Of a DNA stretch of 64,000 bases, positions 33,410 through 43,100 are shown one piece after another; the first letter of the stretch is position 1, and each line of letters begins with the position of its first letter. The notes beneath the pieces are model-generated. The model ran no database searches, was not told the DNA's origin, and saw only the letters and a program-made list of their open reading frames with translations. This stretch comes from Kordia antarctica. Lineage in GTDB: Bacteria; Bacteroidota; Bacteroidia; Flavobacteriales; Flavobacteriaceae. The position numbers and the translations under genes are program-made. The stretch is from NCBI RefSeq assembly GCF_009901525.1, contig NZ_CP019288.1, forward strand, positions 3,005,501 to 3,069,500. Direction: 5' to 3'.

Positions 33410-34990
33410 ATGAATTTATCAACCATTAAATCTCCAGGTGTTTACATCAATGAAATAAATGGATTCGGAAATTCAGTTGTCCCAGTGCCGACTGCTGTTC
33501 CCGCATTTATTGGATACACACCACAAGCTATGTACGAAGGGAAATCGTATGCAAATGTACCAACGAAGATTACTTCCTTTACAGATTTTCAGGCAATATT
33601 TATGCTACCAAGTCCAGCTGCGCCTGCCGATCCTGCAAAGCAATATAGTCCACAGTACTATTTAGTAGCAGAAAAAAGTCAACCCGAAAAAGGTGACTAT
33701 GTACAAATTGACGGAACCTTCTACTCTATTGTTCCCGATGCAAACACCATTTACTATTTATACAATAGCATTCGCTTATTCTACGAAAATGGTGGCGGAG
33801 ACGCATACATTGTATCTGTTGGAAGTTATGGATCAGCTTCTGGAAAACCAATGACGCCAGGCGATCAAATTGTGAATCCAAATGTACAACTCAACGATCT
33901 TACTGGCGGACTTGCTTTACTAAAAAATGAACAAGAACCAACCATGTATATCTGTCCAGAAGCTACCTTACTTTCTGTAGCAAATAACGGAACCTTAATG
34001 GCTTCTATGTTATTACAAGCGGAAGAAATGCAAACTGCGGTTTCTATTTTAGATATCATTGGTGGTAGAAATCCTGATCCAGTTATGTGGATGGACGATA
34101 TTACAGCATTTCGTGACAGTACAGGAGCCAATGGACTCAGCTACGGAGCGGCATATTATCCGTTTGTAGGAACCACTATTATGCAAACATCTGACTTAGA
34201 CTATACCAACTTATTTGGAGGCGATTTAAAACAATTAAAACCACTTTTAAGTCCGGCAGACAATCCAAATGCTACCGTAGAAACGATTATAGGAAACATT
34301 GAAAATCCGCCAGGAACGCCATTAACGGTAAGTCAATATAACAATTCACTAATTGCAGCAAGTAAAACGTATAACAACATCATCAATCATGTATTAGCGG
34401 ATGCAAACATGTTGCCTCCAAGTGGCGGAATGGCTGGTGTTATTACGGTAACTGATAACGAAGTTGGTCCGTGGCAAGCGCCTGCAAATACCTCCATGGT
34501 AGGTGCGTCTTCGCTTCCTATAAAACTATCAGAAACACAACAAGCAGACTTAAATGTAGATGCGGTTTCAGGAAAATCGATCAATGCAATTCGTTTTTTC
34601 AAAGGACTTGGAATCCTAATTTGGGGCGCAAGAACGCTTGATGGAAACAGTCAAGATTGGCGTTACCTTTCGGTTAGAAGAACTATGAACTTCTTAGAAC
34701 AATCGTCTAAACTCGCAGCACAAGCGTATGTATTTGCACCAAATGACAAAAACACATGGGAAGCTGTGAAAACTATGATTGGAAGTTTCCTATCAGGTAT
34801 ATGGAAACAAGGAGGATTACAAGGAGCTACGGCTGCGGCAGCTTTTTCTGTAGAATGCGGATTAGGAGCAACAATGACGTCAGACGATATCTTAAACGGA
34901 TTTATGAATGTAACTATTAAAGTTGCTGTAGTACGTCCTGCAGAATTTATTGTACTGACTTTCCAACAACAACAAGCAACTTCTAGTTAA
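33410..34990 (+). CDS. Contractile tail sheath protein (Afp2-4-like)
   Basis: 526-residue sheath subunit. The N-terminal signature SPGVYINEINGFGNSVVPVPTAVPAFIGYTP (in pieces, about 8-37) and the C-terminal block IRFFKGLGILIWGARTLDGNSQDWRYLSVRRTMNFLEQS (about 398-436), followed by FVVL-type strands FMNVTIKVAVVRPAEFIVLTFQQQ, are diagnostic of the phage tail sheath family in eCIS. It surrounds the inner tube and contracts on firing. Only one sheath gene is present, unlike Afp/PVC with several. An alternative short ATG frame at 33403 ends after eight codons and is not the start. Confidence 0.97.
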   Translation: MNLSTIKSPGVYINEINGFGNSVVPVPTAVPAFIGYTPQAMYEGKSYANVPTKITSFTDFQAIFMLPSPAAPADPAKQYSPQYYLVAEKSQPEKGDYVQIDGTFYSIVPDANTIYYLYNSIRLFYENGGGDAYIVSVGSYGSASGKPMTPGDQIVNPNVQLNDLTGGLALLKNEQEPTMYICPEATLLSVANNGTLMASMLLQAEEMQTAVSILDIIGGRNPDPVMWMDDITAFRDSTGANGLSYGAAYYPFVGTTIMQTSDLDYTNLFGGDLKQLKPLLSPADNPNATVETIIGNIENPPGTPLTVSQYNNSLIAASKTYNNIINHVLADANMLPPSGGMAGVITVTDNEVGPWQAPANTSMVGASSLPIKLSETQQADLNVDAVSGKSINAIRFFKGLGILIWGARTLDGNSQDWRYLSVRRTMNFLEQSSKLAAQAYVFAPNDKNTWEAVKTMIGSFLSGIWKQGGLQGATAAAAFSVECGLGATMTSDDILNGFMNVTIKVAVVRPAEFIVLTFQQQQATSS

Positions 34991-35055
34991 ACTTTAACGA
35001 AAAGTAAAATCATTTAAAAACAAAATAAAAATTAACATTTAAAAAATATAAAATT

Positions 35056-35517
35056 ATGGCAGATGATGGAAGTGTAGAAGGCGCAACATGGCCCATGCCA
35101 AAGTTCCGATTTGAAGTAGATTTAGGAACTGAGCTTAAAGGAGTCGCATTTCAGGAAGTTTCTGGAATGGATGTAGAAAATCAAATTATAGAATACCGCA
35201 AAAGTAACAGTCCGTTATTCTCTACTGAAAAAATGCCTGGCATTGTAAAGTATGGAAATATAACGATGAAACGTGGTGTATTTGTCAATGACAATACGTT
35301 TTGGGATTGGCATGCAGAAATTTCTATGAACACCATAAAACGTAGAACTGTAATCATAAAACTGTTAGATGAAAAAGGAAAAGTAACCATGCAATGGACA
35401 CTAAATAATGCGTGGCCAACAAAAATTACGAGTACCGACTTAAAATCTGATGGAAACGAAGTTGCAGTAGATACCTTAGAAATTGCACACGAACAACTAA
35501 TTATTGCAAATGGATAA
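35056..35517 (+). CDS. Inner tube protein 1 (Afp1/5-like, gp19 family)
   Basis: 153-residue tube protein. The pattern WPMPKFRFEVDLGTELKGVAFQEVSGMDVENQIIEYR (in pieces), TMKRGVFVNDNTFWDWH, and VTMQWTLNNAWPTKITSTDLKSDGNEVAVDTLEIAHE is the T4 gp19/Afp1 family. It forms the stacked hexameric tube through which cargo is loaded. It is followed by a second tube gene that overlaps its last codons. Confidence 0.95.
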   Translation: MADDGSVEGATWPMPKFRFEVDLGTELKGVAFQEVSGMDVENQIIEYRKSNSPLFSTEKMPGIVKYGNITMKRGVFVNDNTFWDWHAEISMNTIKRRTVIIKLLDEKGKVTMQWTLNNAWPTKITSTDLKSDGNEVAVDTLEIAHEQLIIANG

Positions 35518-35947
35518 TAGTGAATATCCTGTTGGATTCTATTTTTCACTTTCGTTTGAAGGTGAAGATGCGGCTTTTAAGGAAGTCTCAGGAATCAGCA
35601 AAGAACTTGGCGTGGAAGAAGTAGCTGGCGGCGGCGAAAATCGATTCAAATATCGATTGCCAACCGTAAGTACCAGCAAAAACTTAGTCCTCAAAAGAGC
35701 CATTATTCCAACAGGATCGAAACTAATTACTTGGTGCGCTGATACGCTAGACAACGGATTGGCCACAGCAATACAAACACAAGATGTATCTGTTGATTTG
35801 CTTGATAATAAAGGAAAAATATTGATGAAATGGACATTTTACAATGCGTACCCTTTAAGCTATGCGGTTTCAGATTTGAAATCGCAAGAAAGCGAAATCT
35901 TAATTGAAACTATTGAATTAGCTTATAACTATTTCAATATCAAGTAA
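35510..35947 (+). CDS. Inner tube protein 2 (tube/baseplate initiator)
   Basis: 145 residues and the same gp19 family as the preceding gene: YPVGFYFSLSFEGEDAAFKEVSGISKELGVEEV (in pieces), NLVLKRAIIPTGSKLITWC and LMKWTFYNAYPLSYAVSDLKSQESEILIETIELAY. In eCIS a second, divergent tube protein typically starts the tube on the baseplate. The ATG at 35510 overlaps the first tube gene by 8 bases; a TTG six bases upstream is less likely. It is followed by a 328-base structured region. Confidence 0.93.
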   Translation: MDNSEYPVGFYFSLSFEGEDAAFKEVSGISKELGVEEVAGGGENRFKYRLPTVSTSKNLVLKRAIIPTGSKLITWCADTLDNGLATAIQTQDVSVDLLDNKGKILMKWTFYNAYPLSYAVSDLKSQESEILIETIELAYNYFNIK

Positions 35948-36275
35948 TGTAAGTTCGATATAAAACATTAGAGTGCTTTTCTTCTTTTCCGTATTATAAC
36001 AGAGATTTTTCGTTAAAAATTTTTGAAGCCTTGGAAAAAATTTAGAAAAATCACTGTGATTTTAATTTTTTCCTTAAAGAAAAATTAAAAATACCTCTGG
36101 AAAAGTGCACTTTCTTTTGTTTCTTTTCTTTGTGCGAACAAAGAAAACGAAAATAAAAAACTGCTTTTCAGTATTTTCAAAATACAACAGTAGGTGTTTT
36201 CAAAATTTCATTTGAATGAATTTTAAGTCGAACTCAGGTTAAGTAAATAACAAAACAAAGTACACAACTCGAATT
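35948..36275 (+). promoter_or_regulatory. Structured AT-rich intergenic region inside the eCIS operon
   Basis: No gene seen. It holds two strong hairpins. The first is at 36033-36073 (arms GGAAAAAATT / AATTTTTTCC enclosing AAAATCAC-T-GTGATTTT). The second is at 36124-36147 (TTTTCTTTGT-GCGA-ACAAAGAAAA, perfect). The region may be an RNA processing or attenuation site separating tube from baseplate genes, or a small non-coding repeat element. Confidence 0.5.
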
Positions 36276-36446
36276 ATGCCAATAGAAATCAGAGAATTAG
36301 TCATAAAGACAGAAATAAAAACAGTTCACGAAAACGGGAACTCAAAACGTACTGCGTATGATACTTCTAAATTAAAAAATGAAGTATTAGAAGCGTGTCA
36401 ACGTATGATTTCTGAAGCACAAAAACGAGAAAAGTATAACAGGTAA
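36276..36446 (+). CDS. DUF5908-type small eCIS protein (56 aa)
   Basis: Short gene read directly from the sequence: MPIEIRELVIKTEIKTVHEN ... EVLEACQRMISEAQKREKYNR, then TAA. The MPIEIRELVI opening and the amphipathic helix ending in a basic tail match DUF5908, a 50-60-residue family found next to baseplate genes of Bacteroidota contractile systems. Its role is unknown; a chaperone-like or adaptor role at the baseplate is plausible. It sits 44 bases before the LysM gene on the same strand. Confidence 0.75.
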   Translation: MPIEIRELVIKTEIKTVHENGNSKRTAYDTSKLKNEVLEACQRMISEAQKREKYNR

Positions 36447-36489
36447 ATTAACTCAGAATAAAATCTCGATGATCGAGTAAATTACGATT

Positions 36490-37161
36490 ATGGCATTAGA
36501 ATATATGAAAATTACAGGATACAAAGATGAAGCTTTTACACAAGCTGTATCTGGCGACCCGTATAATCTAATGATGAATCCAGAGTCTATAAAATGGAGT
36601 CGAACCATTGAATACAATGAACAACAACCGATAGATACGAGTTCAACATCTCAAAAATACAAAAGTACGCCAAGCGACAATCTCAGTTTTGACATTGTTA
36701 TTGATTGTACTGGAGTTGTAGATAATAAACGAACCGATCTCACCAAGGAAATTCAAACCTTAGAAGACATTGTATATACCTATAACGGCGACATTCACAG
36801 ACCCAATTTCGTAAAAATTCAATGGGGAAGTGATTTGGTGTTTTACAGCGTATTAAAATCATTTGATACCACGTACACGCTTTTCAAACCAGATGGAAGT
36901 CCATTAAGAGCTAAAATTTCATTAAGCTTCGGAAAATATATTTCGCCTGACAAACGCGCAAAAGAAGACAATGAAAGTTCTCCCGACATTTCACACATGG
37001 TGGAAGTTGTACAAGGAGAAAGTTTGCCGCAATTATCCAATAAAATTTGGAATTCACCCTACTATTATGTGCAAGTTGCTAAGTATAACGATCTAAACAA
37101 ATTCAGACAACTAAAAGGAGGACAACAATTAATATTTCCTCCAATTATAAAGCCAACATAA
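36490..37161 (+). CDS. LysM-domain tube/baseplate adaptor (Afp7-like)
   Basis: 223 residues. Residues 1-150 form the CIS tube-like fold (MNPESIKWSRTIEYNEQQPID, LSFDIVIDCTGVV, VKIQWGSDLVFYSVLKSFDTTYTLFKPDGSPLRAKISLSFGKY, in pieces). The C-terminal LysM at about 168-220 (HMVEVVQGESLPQLSNKIW, YVQVAKYNDLNKFRQLKGGQQLIFPP) is the usual ending of Afp7/Pvc7. In the particle it joins the tube to the spike hub. It is 8 bases before the VgrG-like gene. Confidence 0.93.
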   Translation: MALEYMKITGYKDEAFTQAVSGDPYNLMMNPESIKWSRTIEYNEQQPIDTSSTSQKYKSTPSDNLSFDIVIDCTGVVDNKRTDLTKEIQTLEDIVYTYNGDIHRPNFVKIQWGSDLVFYSVLKSFDTTYTLFKPDGSPLRAKISLSFGKYISPDKRAKEDNESSPDISHMVEVVQGESLPQLSNKIWNSPYYYVQVAKYNDLNKFRQLKGGQQLIFPPIIKPT

Positions 37162-37169
37162 CGAACTAT

Positions 37170-38969
37170 ATGAGTGCATCAACAACAATAACAAGTGGCG
37201 GTTTAGTAACCTTCGATATTAAAACCAATGGAAGTACAATTCCGGATACAATGGACGTACAATCTGTTGAAATAGAAAAAGGTGTCAACCGAATTCCGAT
37301 AGCGAAAATTGTCGTTATTGATGGAACGCCTTCGACGGAAACTTTTGAAGCAAGCTCGTCGAGTACGTTTGTTCCAGGAAATACCATTACGATTGAAGCT
37401 GGGTACGATTCTAAAAATCAAGTAATTTTCAAAGGAATCATTACCAAACAAAGCATTCGTATTCATGGAAATGAAGGTTCTGTATTAATTGTTGAATGTC
37501 GTGATGAAGCTGTAAAAATGATTGTCGGACGTAAAAGTTTGACCTATTCAAAGAAAAAAGACAGCGACATTATGAGTTCTATTATTGGTACGTATTCTGG
37601 ATTAAGCGCAGACGTTTCTGCAACAACCACAGAATGGCCAGAACAAGTACAATACTATGCAACCGACTGGGATTTTTTACTCGCAAGAGCAGAAACAAAC
37701 GGAATGATTGTAACCGCTTTAAACGGAAAAGTGTCTGTATTTGATCCAAGTAGTGATACTTCTTCTGTGTTAGAAATTGCTTATGGAGACAATCTATTAG
37801 AATTTAATGCAAGCTTAGATGCTGTTACACAATTAGGCGCGGCAAAAGCAACTTCTTGGGATTTTGCCACACAAAAAACGGTTTCAGGAGAAGCGTCAAG
37901 TAGTTATGCCGGTCCAGGAAATTTATCGTCCAAAAAACTATCGGAAGTTGTGGGACTTTCTAATTACGAATTGCAAAGTACTGCACCAATTGAAACTGGC
38001 GACTTAACAACTTGGTCAAAAGCTGCGTTGGTAAAAAGTGCATATTCCAAAATTCGAGGCGATGTAAAATTTCAGGGAAGCAACCTAGTTGATCCAGCAA
38101 AATACATCACACTTGCAGGATTGGGCGATCGTTTCAATGGCGATCATATCATTTCGAATGTACATCATTTCATTGGACACGGAAATTGGACAACAGAAGT
38201 TTCGGTTGGTTTATCGCCTGTTTGGTTCACAGAAGATCCAGATGTTATGGCGCCGCCAGCTTCAGGATTATTGCCTGGCGCACAAGGATTATTCAATGCA
38301 ACGGTAAAAAAAATGTATGAAGATCCAGACAGTCAATATCGTGTGTTGGTAGACATTCCATTGTTTGATCCAAATGGTGAAGGATTGTGGGCGCGATTAA
38401 CAAATTTCTATTCCACAGCTGGCGCAGGCGCATTTTTTATGCCTGAAGTTGGTGATGAAGTGGTTGTTGGTTTCTTGAATGAAGATCCACGGTATCCAAT
38501 TATTTTGGGAAGTATGTATAGCTCATCAAACAATAAACCATTTGACGGTTTAGATCCTGATGAAAAAAATACAATAAAAGCTTTTGTGTCTAAATCTGGA
38601 ATTAATATAAAATTTGATGATGAAAATAAAGTGCTCACGCTAGAAACGCCAAGTAAAAACACGGCAATTTTTAGTGATAAAGACAAGGAAATTACTATTA
38701 AGGATCAAAACAATAATAGTATTGTCATGTCTGATAGCGGAATTACCATTAAAAGTGATAAAAACATCACAGTTCAGGCAACGCAAAACCTAACGCTCAA
38801 AGGCGACCAAGGAGTTTCTATTGAATCTTCTGGCGGCGATGTTCAAATAAAAGGATTGAATATCAAAGAAACTGCTCAAATGCAATATTCAGCAGAAGGA
38901 AGCATGACAGCATCTTTACAAGGTGGAACGCAAACTACTATTAAAGGTGCGATGGTTATGATTAATTAA
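37170..38969 (+). CDS. VgrG-like central spike protein (Afp8-like)
   Basis: 599-residue hub/spike protein. The N-terminal ~340 residues are the gp27-like hub (FDIKTNGSTIPDTMDVQSVEIEKGVNRIPIAKIVVIDG, in pieces; DWDFLLARAETNGMIVTA). Then comes the gp5 OB-fold (RVLVDIPLFDPNGEGLWARL, FFMPEVGDEVVVGFLNEDPRYPIILGSMYS) at about 390-450, followed by a beta-helix stalk of short repeats (ITIKDQNNNSIVMSDSGITIKSDKNITVQATQNLTLKG, in pieces) to the end. A 7-bp tandem repeat begins directly after the stop codon. Confidence 0.96.
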   Translation: MSASTTITSGGLVTFDIKTNGSTIPDTMDVQSVEIEKGVNRIPIAKIVVIDGTPSTETFEASSSSTFVPGNTITIEAGYDSKNQVIFKGIITKQSIRIHGNEGSVLIVECRDEAVKMIVGRKSLTYSKKKDSDIMSSIIGTYSGLSADVSATTTEWPEQVQYYATDWDFLLARAETNGMIVTALNGKVSVFDPSSDTSSVLEIAYGDNLLEFNASLDAVTQLGAAKATSWDFATQKTVSGEASSSYAGPGNLSSKKLSEVVGLSNYELQSTAPIETGDLTTWSKAALVKSAYSKIRGDVKFQGSNLVDPAKYITLAGLGDRFNGDHIISNVHHFIGHGNWTTEVSVGLSPVWFTEDPDVMAPPASGLLPGAQGLFNATVKKMYEDPDSQYRVLVDIPLFDPNGEGLWARLTNFYSTAGAGAFFMPEVGDEVVVGFLNEDPRYPIILGSMYSSSNNKPFDGLDPDEKNTIKAFVSKSGINIKFDDENKVLTLETPSKNTAIFSDKDKEITIKDQNNNSIVMSDSGITIKSDKNITVQATQNLTLKGDQGVSIESSGGDVQIKGLNIKETAQMQYSAEGSMTASLQGGTQTTIKGAMVMIN

Positions 38970-39132
38970 TGTTAGATGTTAGATGTTAGATGTTAGATGT
39001 TAGATGTTAGATGTTAGATGTTAGATGTTAGATGTTAGATGTTAGATGTTAGATGTTAGATGTTAGATGTTAGATGTTAGATGTTAGATGTTAGATGTTA
39101 GATGTTAGATGTTAGATGTTAGATGTTAGATG
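38970..39132 (+). repeat. 7-bp tandem repeat, about 23 copies (unit TTAGATG)
   Basis: 163 uninterrupted bases made of an identical heptamer (TGTTAGA/TTAGATG in any phase). It starts one base after the VgrG-like stop codon. Because 7 is not a multiple of 3, every frame meets TAG within 21 bases, so it is non-coding. Copy number is likely to vary by slippage. Confidence 0.97.
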
Positions 39133-39389
39133 AAAATTAAAAAAACCAAACGTCACTTCGAGTGAAATTTCAGAGAAATTTTGTATCGAGAAGTGCTTTA
39201 AAATAACAAATGCTTAAAATCAGCACGAGACATTATTTCTCAATACTAAATACTAACAACTCAATACTAAAACAGACTGTATCGAGAAGTGCTTTAAAAA
39301 CAATAAATATTAACTAAAAGAACGAAGAAAGAGTCCATGATTTTTTAATCATTCAATCTTTGAATCATTCAATTTTTAAACTAAAAAAA
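39133..39389 (+). repeat. Intergenic segment with dispersed repeat copies
   Basis: No gene. TGTATCGAGAAGTGCTTTAAAA occurs twice (near 39181 and 39276), and ACTCAATACTAAA-type short repeats also occur. The same motif appears inverted at 4.92 kb. Together with the heptamer array this makes 420 non-coding bases inside the eCIS operon. Confidence 0.6.
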
Positions 39390-39692
39390 ATGCCACCAGC
39401 AGCAAGATTAACCGATTTTCATGAATGTCCAATGCAAACACCAGCAGTTCCTGCTCCAATTCCGCATGTTGGCGGACCAATAGTAGGACCTGGCGAACCA
39501 ACGGTTTTAATTGGAAAATTACCAGCCGCACGCGTTGGCGATATGCTCGTTTGTGTAGGACCACCAGATTCTATCGTAAAAGGTTCTGCAACCGTGATGA
39601 TTGGCGGAATGCCAGCCGCACGTTTAGGCGATTCAACCGCGCATGGCGGATCAATAGTATTAGGATGTTTTACAGTGATGATCGGTGGATAG
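39390..39692 (+). CDS. PAAR-domain spike tip protein (Afp10-like)
   Basis: 100-residue PAAR protein that caps the VgrG-like spike with a sharp metal-stabilised point. Tandem PAAR units are visible: MPPAARLTDFHECPM, LPAARVGDMLVCVGPP and MPAARLGDSTAHGGSIV, with His/Cys metal ligands (H in DFHEC, C in LVCVG, H in TAHGG, C in LGCF). The start at 39390 gives the conventional MPPAARLTD N-terminus; an upstream in-frame ATG at 39360 adds an atypical basic extension. It overlaps the gp25 gene by 8 bases. Confidence 0.95.
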   Translation: MPPAARLTDFHECPMQTPAVPAPIPHVGGPIVGPGEPTVLIGKLPAARVGDMLVCVGPPDSIVKGSATVMIGGMPAARLGDSTAHGGSIVLGCFTVMIGG

Positions 39693-40113
39693 ACAAACAA
39701 ACATATCAAAAGAGTTTCTAGGCTCAGGTTGGTCGTTTCCTGTTACATTTTCAGCAGGAAATAGTCAATTGCAGCTTACAAAATATGAAACAAATATTAA
39801 TGAAATGATCAATTTGATTATGCAAACAACGTACGGAGAACGTCCATTTGCACCACAATTTGGTTCAGGTTTACAAACATTTTTCTTCAAAGAAATGCGT
39901 CCAACATTGCAAGGAGAAATTAGAGAAACGATCAAAACTGCATTACTAAATAATGAACCTAGAATAAAAGTAATATCCGTAACGGTAGCGTTTACCGATT
40001 TACAAACTGGTTTGGTAGAAGTTACTATCAATTACATGTATAATCAAACCAATACAAGACACAATTATGTGTATCCTTTTTACATAAAAGAAGGTACAAA
40101 TTTACAACGATAA
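39685..40113 (+). CDS. gp25-like baseplate wedge protein (Afp9-like)
   Basis: 142 residues of the GPW/gp25 family: FLGSGWSFPVTFSAGN near the N-terminus, then INEMINLIMQTTYGERPFAPQFGSGLQTFFFKEMRPTLQGEIRETIKTALLNNEPRIKVISV (in pieces, about 40-100), the diagnostic gp25 core with its E-R-P-F motif. The protein is part of the inner baseplate that triggers sheath contraction. It probably begins with GTG at 39685, overlapping the PAAR gene. The next gene starts 4 bases after its stop. Confidence 0.94.
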   Translation: MDRQTNISKEFLGSGWSFPVTFSAGNSQLQLTKYETNINEMINLIMQTTYGERPFAPQFGSGLQTFFFKEMRPTLQGEIRETIKTALLNNEPRIKVISVTVAFTDLQTGLVEVTINYMYNQTNTRHNYVYPFYIKEGTNLQR

Positions 40114-40116
40114 GCA

Positions 40117-43100
40117 ATGAATCAACTCGATCAACATAACGCAATACTGTCATTAGAGCAAGCTTTAGTGCCTACTGCTGGCTTGGTTGATAGTAGAACC
40201 GAAGCGGATAATTTACGCTTGCTTGTTGATTTTTCTTCATTATTTAATTTTTACGATCAAACCAATAAAATTAATGGAAGTTGGTCACCTTTTTTACTAA
40301 AAGATCCTGTATTCTTAATCGCTTCAATTGCGAAAACAGCGTTTCAAAAAATATATTCCTTGTTTATTAATACGTGTTCTCAATTGGGAAATGCGGTTAC
40401 GAATGAATTACATATTGATTACATCACAAATGGTTTTAATCAACTATTTGATCAAATTATTTATGTGTTTAAAAATATAGAACGTTGGACACATTACACG
40501 CAAGAATCAAGTTTAGAATACAATCTTAAAACATACATCGTCAATAATGTAACAAATACGTATGGACTTATTCTTTGGTCATTGTTAGACTTGAGAGAAC
40601 AATTATTTACCTATGGAAATTCACCAAATATAACCTTTGACATTCCTGGAATTCAGAAAGTAAACAGACTCGCTTTTACTAAATACGATAAAAAAATCTG
40701 GAAGAATAATAAAGGAGAATTACCCTATTGGACCGTTTTAGGATTGCCAACTTCTCCATGTTTTGACGATCAAAATGATGTTGATGATGAACAACAATGT
40801 TTCTACATTGAAAAACTGACACAAAAACAACTTTTTACAGCATTATATAATACAGGAAAAAAAGTATTTGCCTTTTATAGCAATTGTATTTCATCTGCAG
40901 AAACGGAATTGAAAACAGTACAAACGGTTCCTGGGCATTTTCCAGATACTATTTTACTAAGAACCTTCACGAGTTTGCTAAAAATTTATCAAGGTCAGCT
41001 AAATTCTTTATCAGAAAAGCATTTAAAGTTTTATTATGATGATATATTAAAACAAGCTCCAAAAAGTGTTTCACCAGATACGGTTTTTGCAGCGAGCAAT
41101 TTGGCAAAGAAGACAGCCAATTTTCAATTACTAAAAAACACAGTATTTACCGCAGGTTTAGATGCTGAAAAACAAGCAATTCTATTTGAAACCACAAAAA
41201 ATGTTTGGTTAAATCCTGCGAAAATTGCAAACACCTATACGCTTTTTCAACAAAATGTACATACGTATCATTCAGAATTGTATTTGCAAAAATTACCACC
41301 TGTAAATGTAATTGCTAAAGATGAAGCTGGCGCGATTAAAACGTGGAAAACCTTTGGTTCACAACCAGATTCTACAATAAAACCTAACAAAATGGCAATC
41401 GCTTTTGGTTCGCCATTATTATATTTGACAGAAGCTGCATCGCGTGTAATTACATTTAATTTTACACTAACAAGTTCAACTTTTACAGAAATCATCAAAC
41501 AGGGAACCAGCTTTTATTTAAGTACTGAAAAAGCTTGGTTTGAAATTCCTGCGAGTCAAGTGGTTCGCAATTTTACAACACCAGATTATAAATTACCATT
41601 AACAATTGATCGTACATTGACAATGACAATTACGTTGCAACCAACAGATCCTGTAATTGCCGCATTTACAAAAAATCCTGATGGCTATACAAGCGATTGG
41701 CCATTATTTAAAATGCAATTTTCTGAATTTGAAAACTTAGCAAATCCGCCAAAAATAAAAACCTTAACGATTGATGTTTCGGTAAACGGATTGCAAAATT
41801 TTGCGTTGTATACTGATTTGGGAATGTTGAATGCCAAAAAACCGTTTCAGCCATTGGGTCCTACGCCAGCAGTGAATCAAAACTTTATGGTTGGAAGCGC
41901 GGAAATTTTTAGCAAACCTACCAATAGCTTCACCTTAACGATTGATTGGAACGCATTTCCTGCCAAGTTTGATTTTGCAGTTTACTATACTGAGTACAAC
42001 AATTACTTAAATAATATCTATTCAAAAGAACCGAAAGACGTTGCTGCTGCAAAAAAAATAATTCAAGAAATCATCAGTTCAGAAGAAGTCTTGTTTCAAA
42101 ATATATTGAGTTCGCAAACGACACTTTTCAAATCATTAATTGGCACGAAGCAAGCGGCGGCGAAGAAATTAATTGACAAAGGAAATAGCAATCTTACGAA
42201 TTTAATTCAAACACAAAACAAAACATTACAAAAATTAGTTGATCCTAAAAATGCTACGATTAAGGATGTAATTACGCAGCACAGTATTTTACTTTCCAAT
42301 ATAGTTTCAGAAGAAACCGCACTTTTAAAAGCGATTGATACCGATGGAATTATTGATGCACAAAAAACGATTGAAACAGAAGGCACGGTTTTCTCAGAAA
42401 TTTCTACTACTGAAAATACCGTGATTCAAAAATTAATTAATGCAGAAAGTACTATTTTAGAAACGCCTCTTCCAAAAAAGAAATCATCATTTAAAAACAT
42501 TTTTGGCTCTTTAGGGAATATTTTTCATCGTCAGGATAATACTAAAATGCTATTAGAAGATCCTACTTTAACTGAAGACACAACACCTTTTCAATTTTCC
42601 AATACTTCTTTTATGGTTAATTTTGAATGGTTACAAAACGGATTGTGGCAATATTTTAACATGTATCAGTCAGAAGTTATCATTTCGTCTGCATCTAATT
42701 TGAATTTATTTTTTCCTTTAGAAACGACAAATACAGTCATTCCAAATACGCGTACATTTACGTTTGCTGGACTTGAAATGAATCCGTCTGAAATTGATCC
42801 AACACTGCAAAAAACACCTTTACTACTTTCAGAAAAAAGCACGACTGGATTTATAAAAATGCAGTTGGTTACTCCCGATGACGGTTTTGGCTTAGACCTA
42901 TATCCGAAAGTAATTGGCGCAATTGCATTATATAATGGGCGATTGATTGCAAATAAAAGTAGTGATCCATTAATAAATCCGCCAAGCTTGCCTTTTGCGC
43001 CAACAATTAGTTTATTTTCAGGTAATTATACTGCTTCTGCGAGTTATGATTTTTCAACTAATGAAGCAATATATCCGCTAGAATGTTTTTATAATACGCC

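Noticed and set aside
38970-39132. CRISPR array
   Set aside because: The repeat is a 7-bp unit without spacers, and no cas genes are nearby.
37170-39692. Type VI secretion system
   Set aside because: VgrG- and PAAR-like genes occur, but there is no TssB/TssC pair, TssJLM membrane complex or ClpV. The sheath is a single eCIS-type protein.
31967-40113. Prophage or phage tail remnant
   Set aside because: Sheath, tube, spike and gp25 genes resemble phage tails, but an AAA+ ATPase, DUF4255, DUF5908 and DUF4157 cargo genes are present, and no head, terminase, portal or integrase genes are seen. An eCIS fits better.
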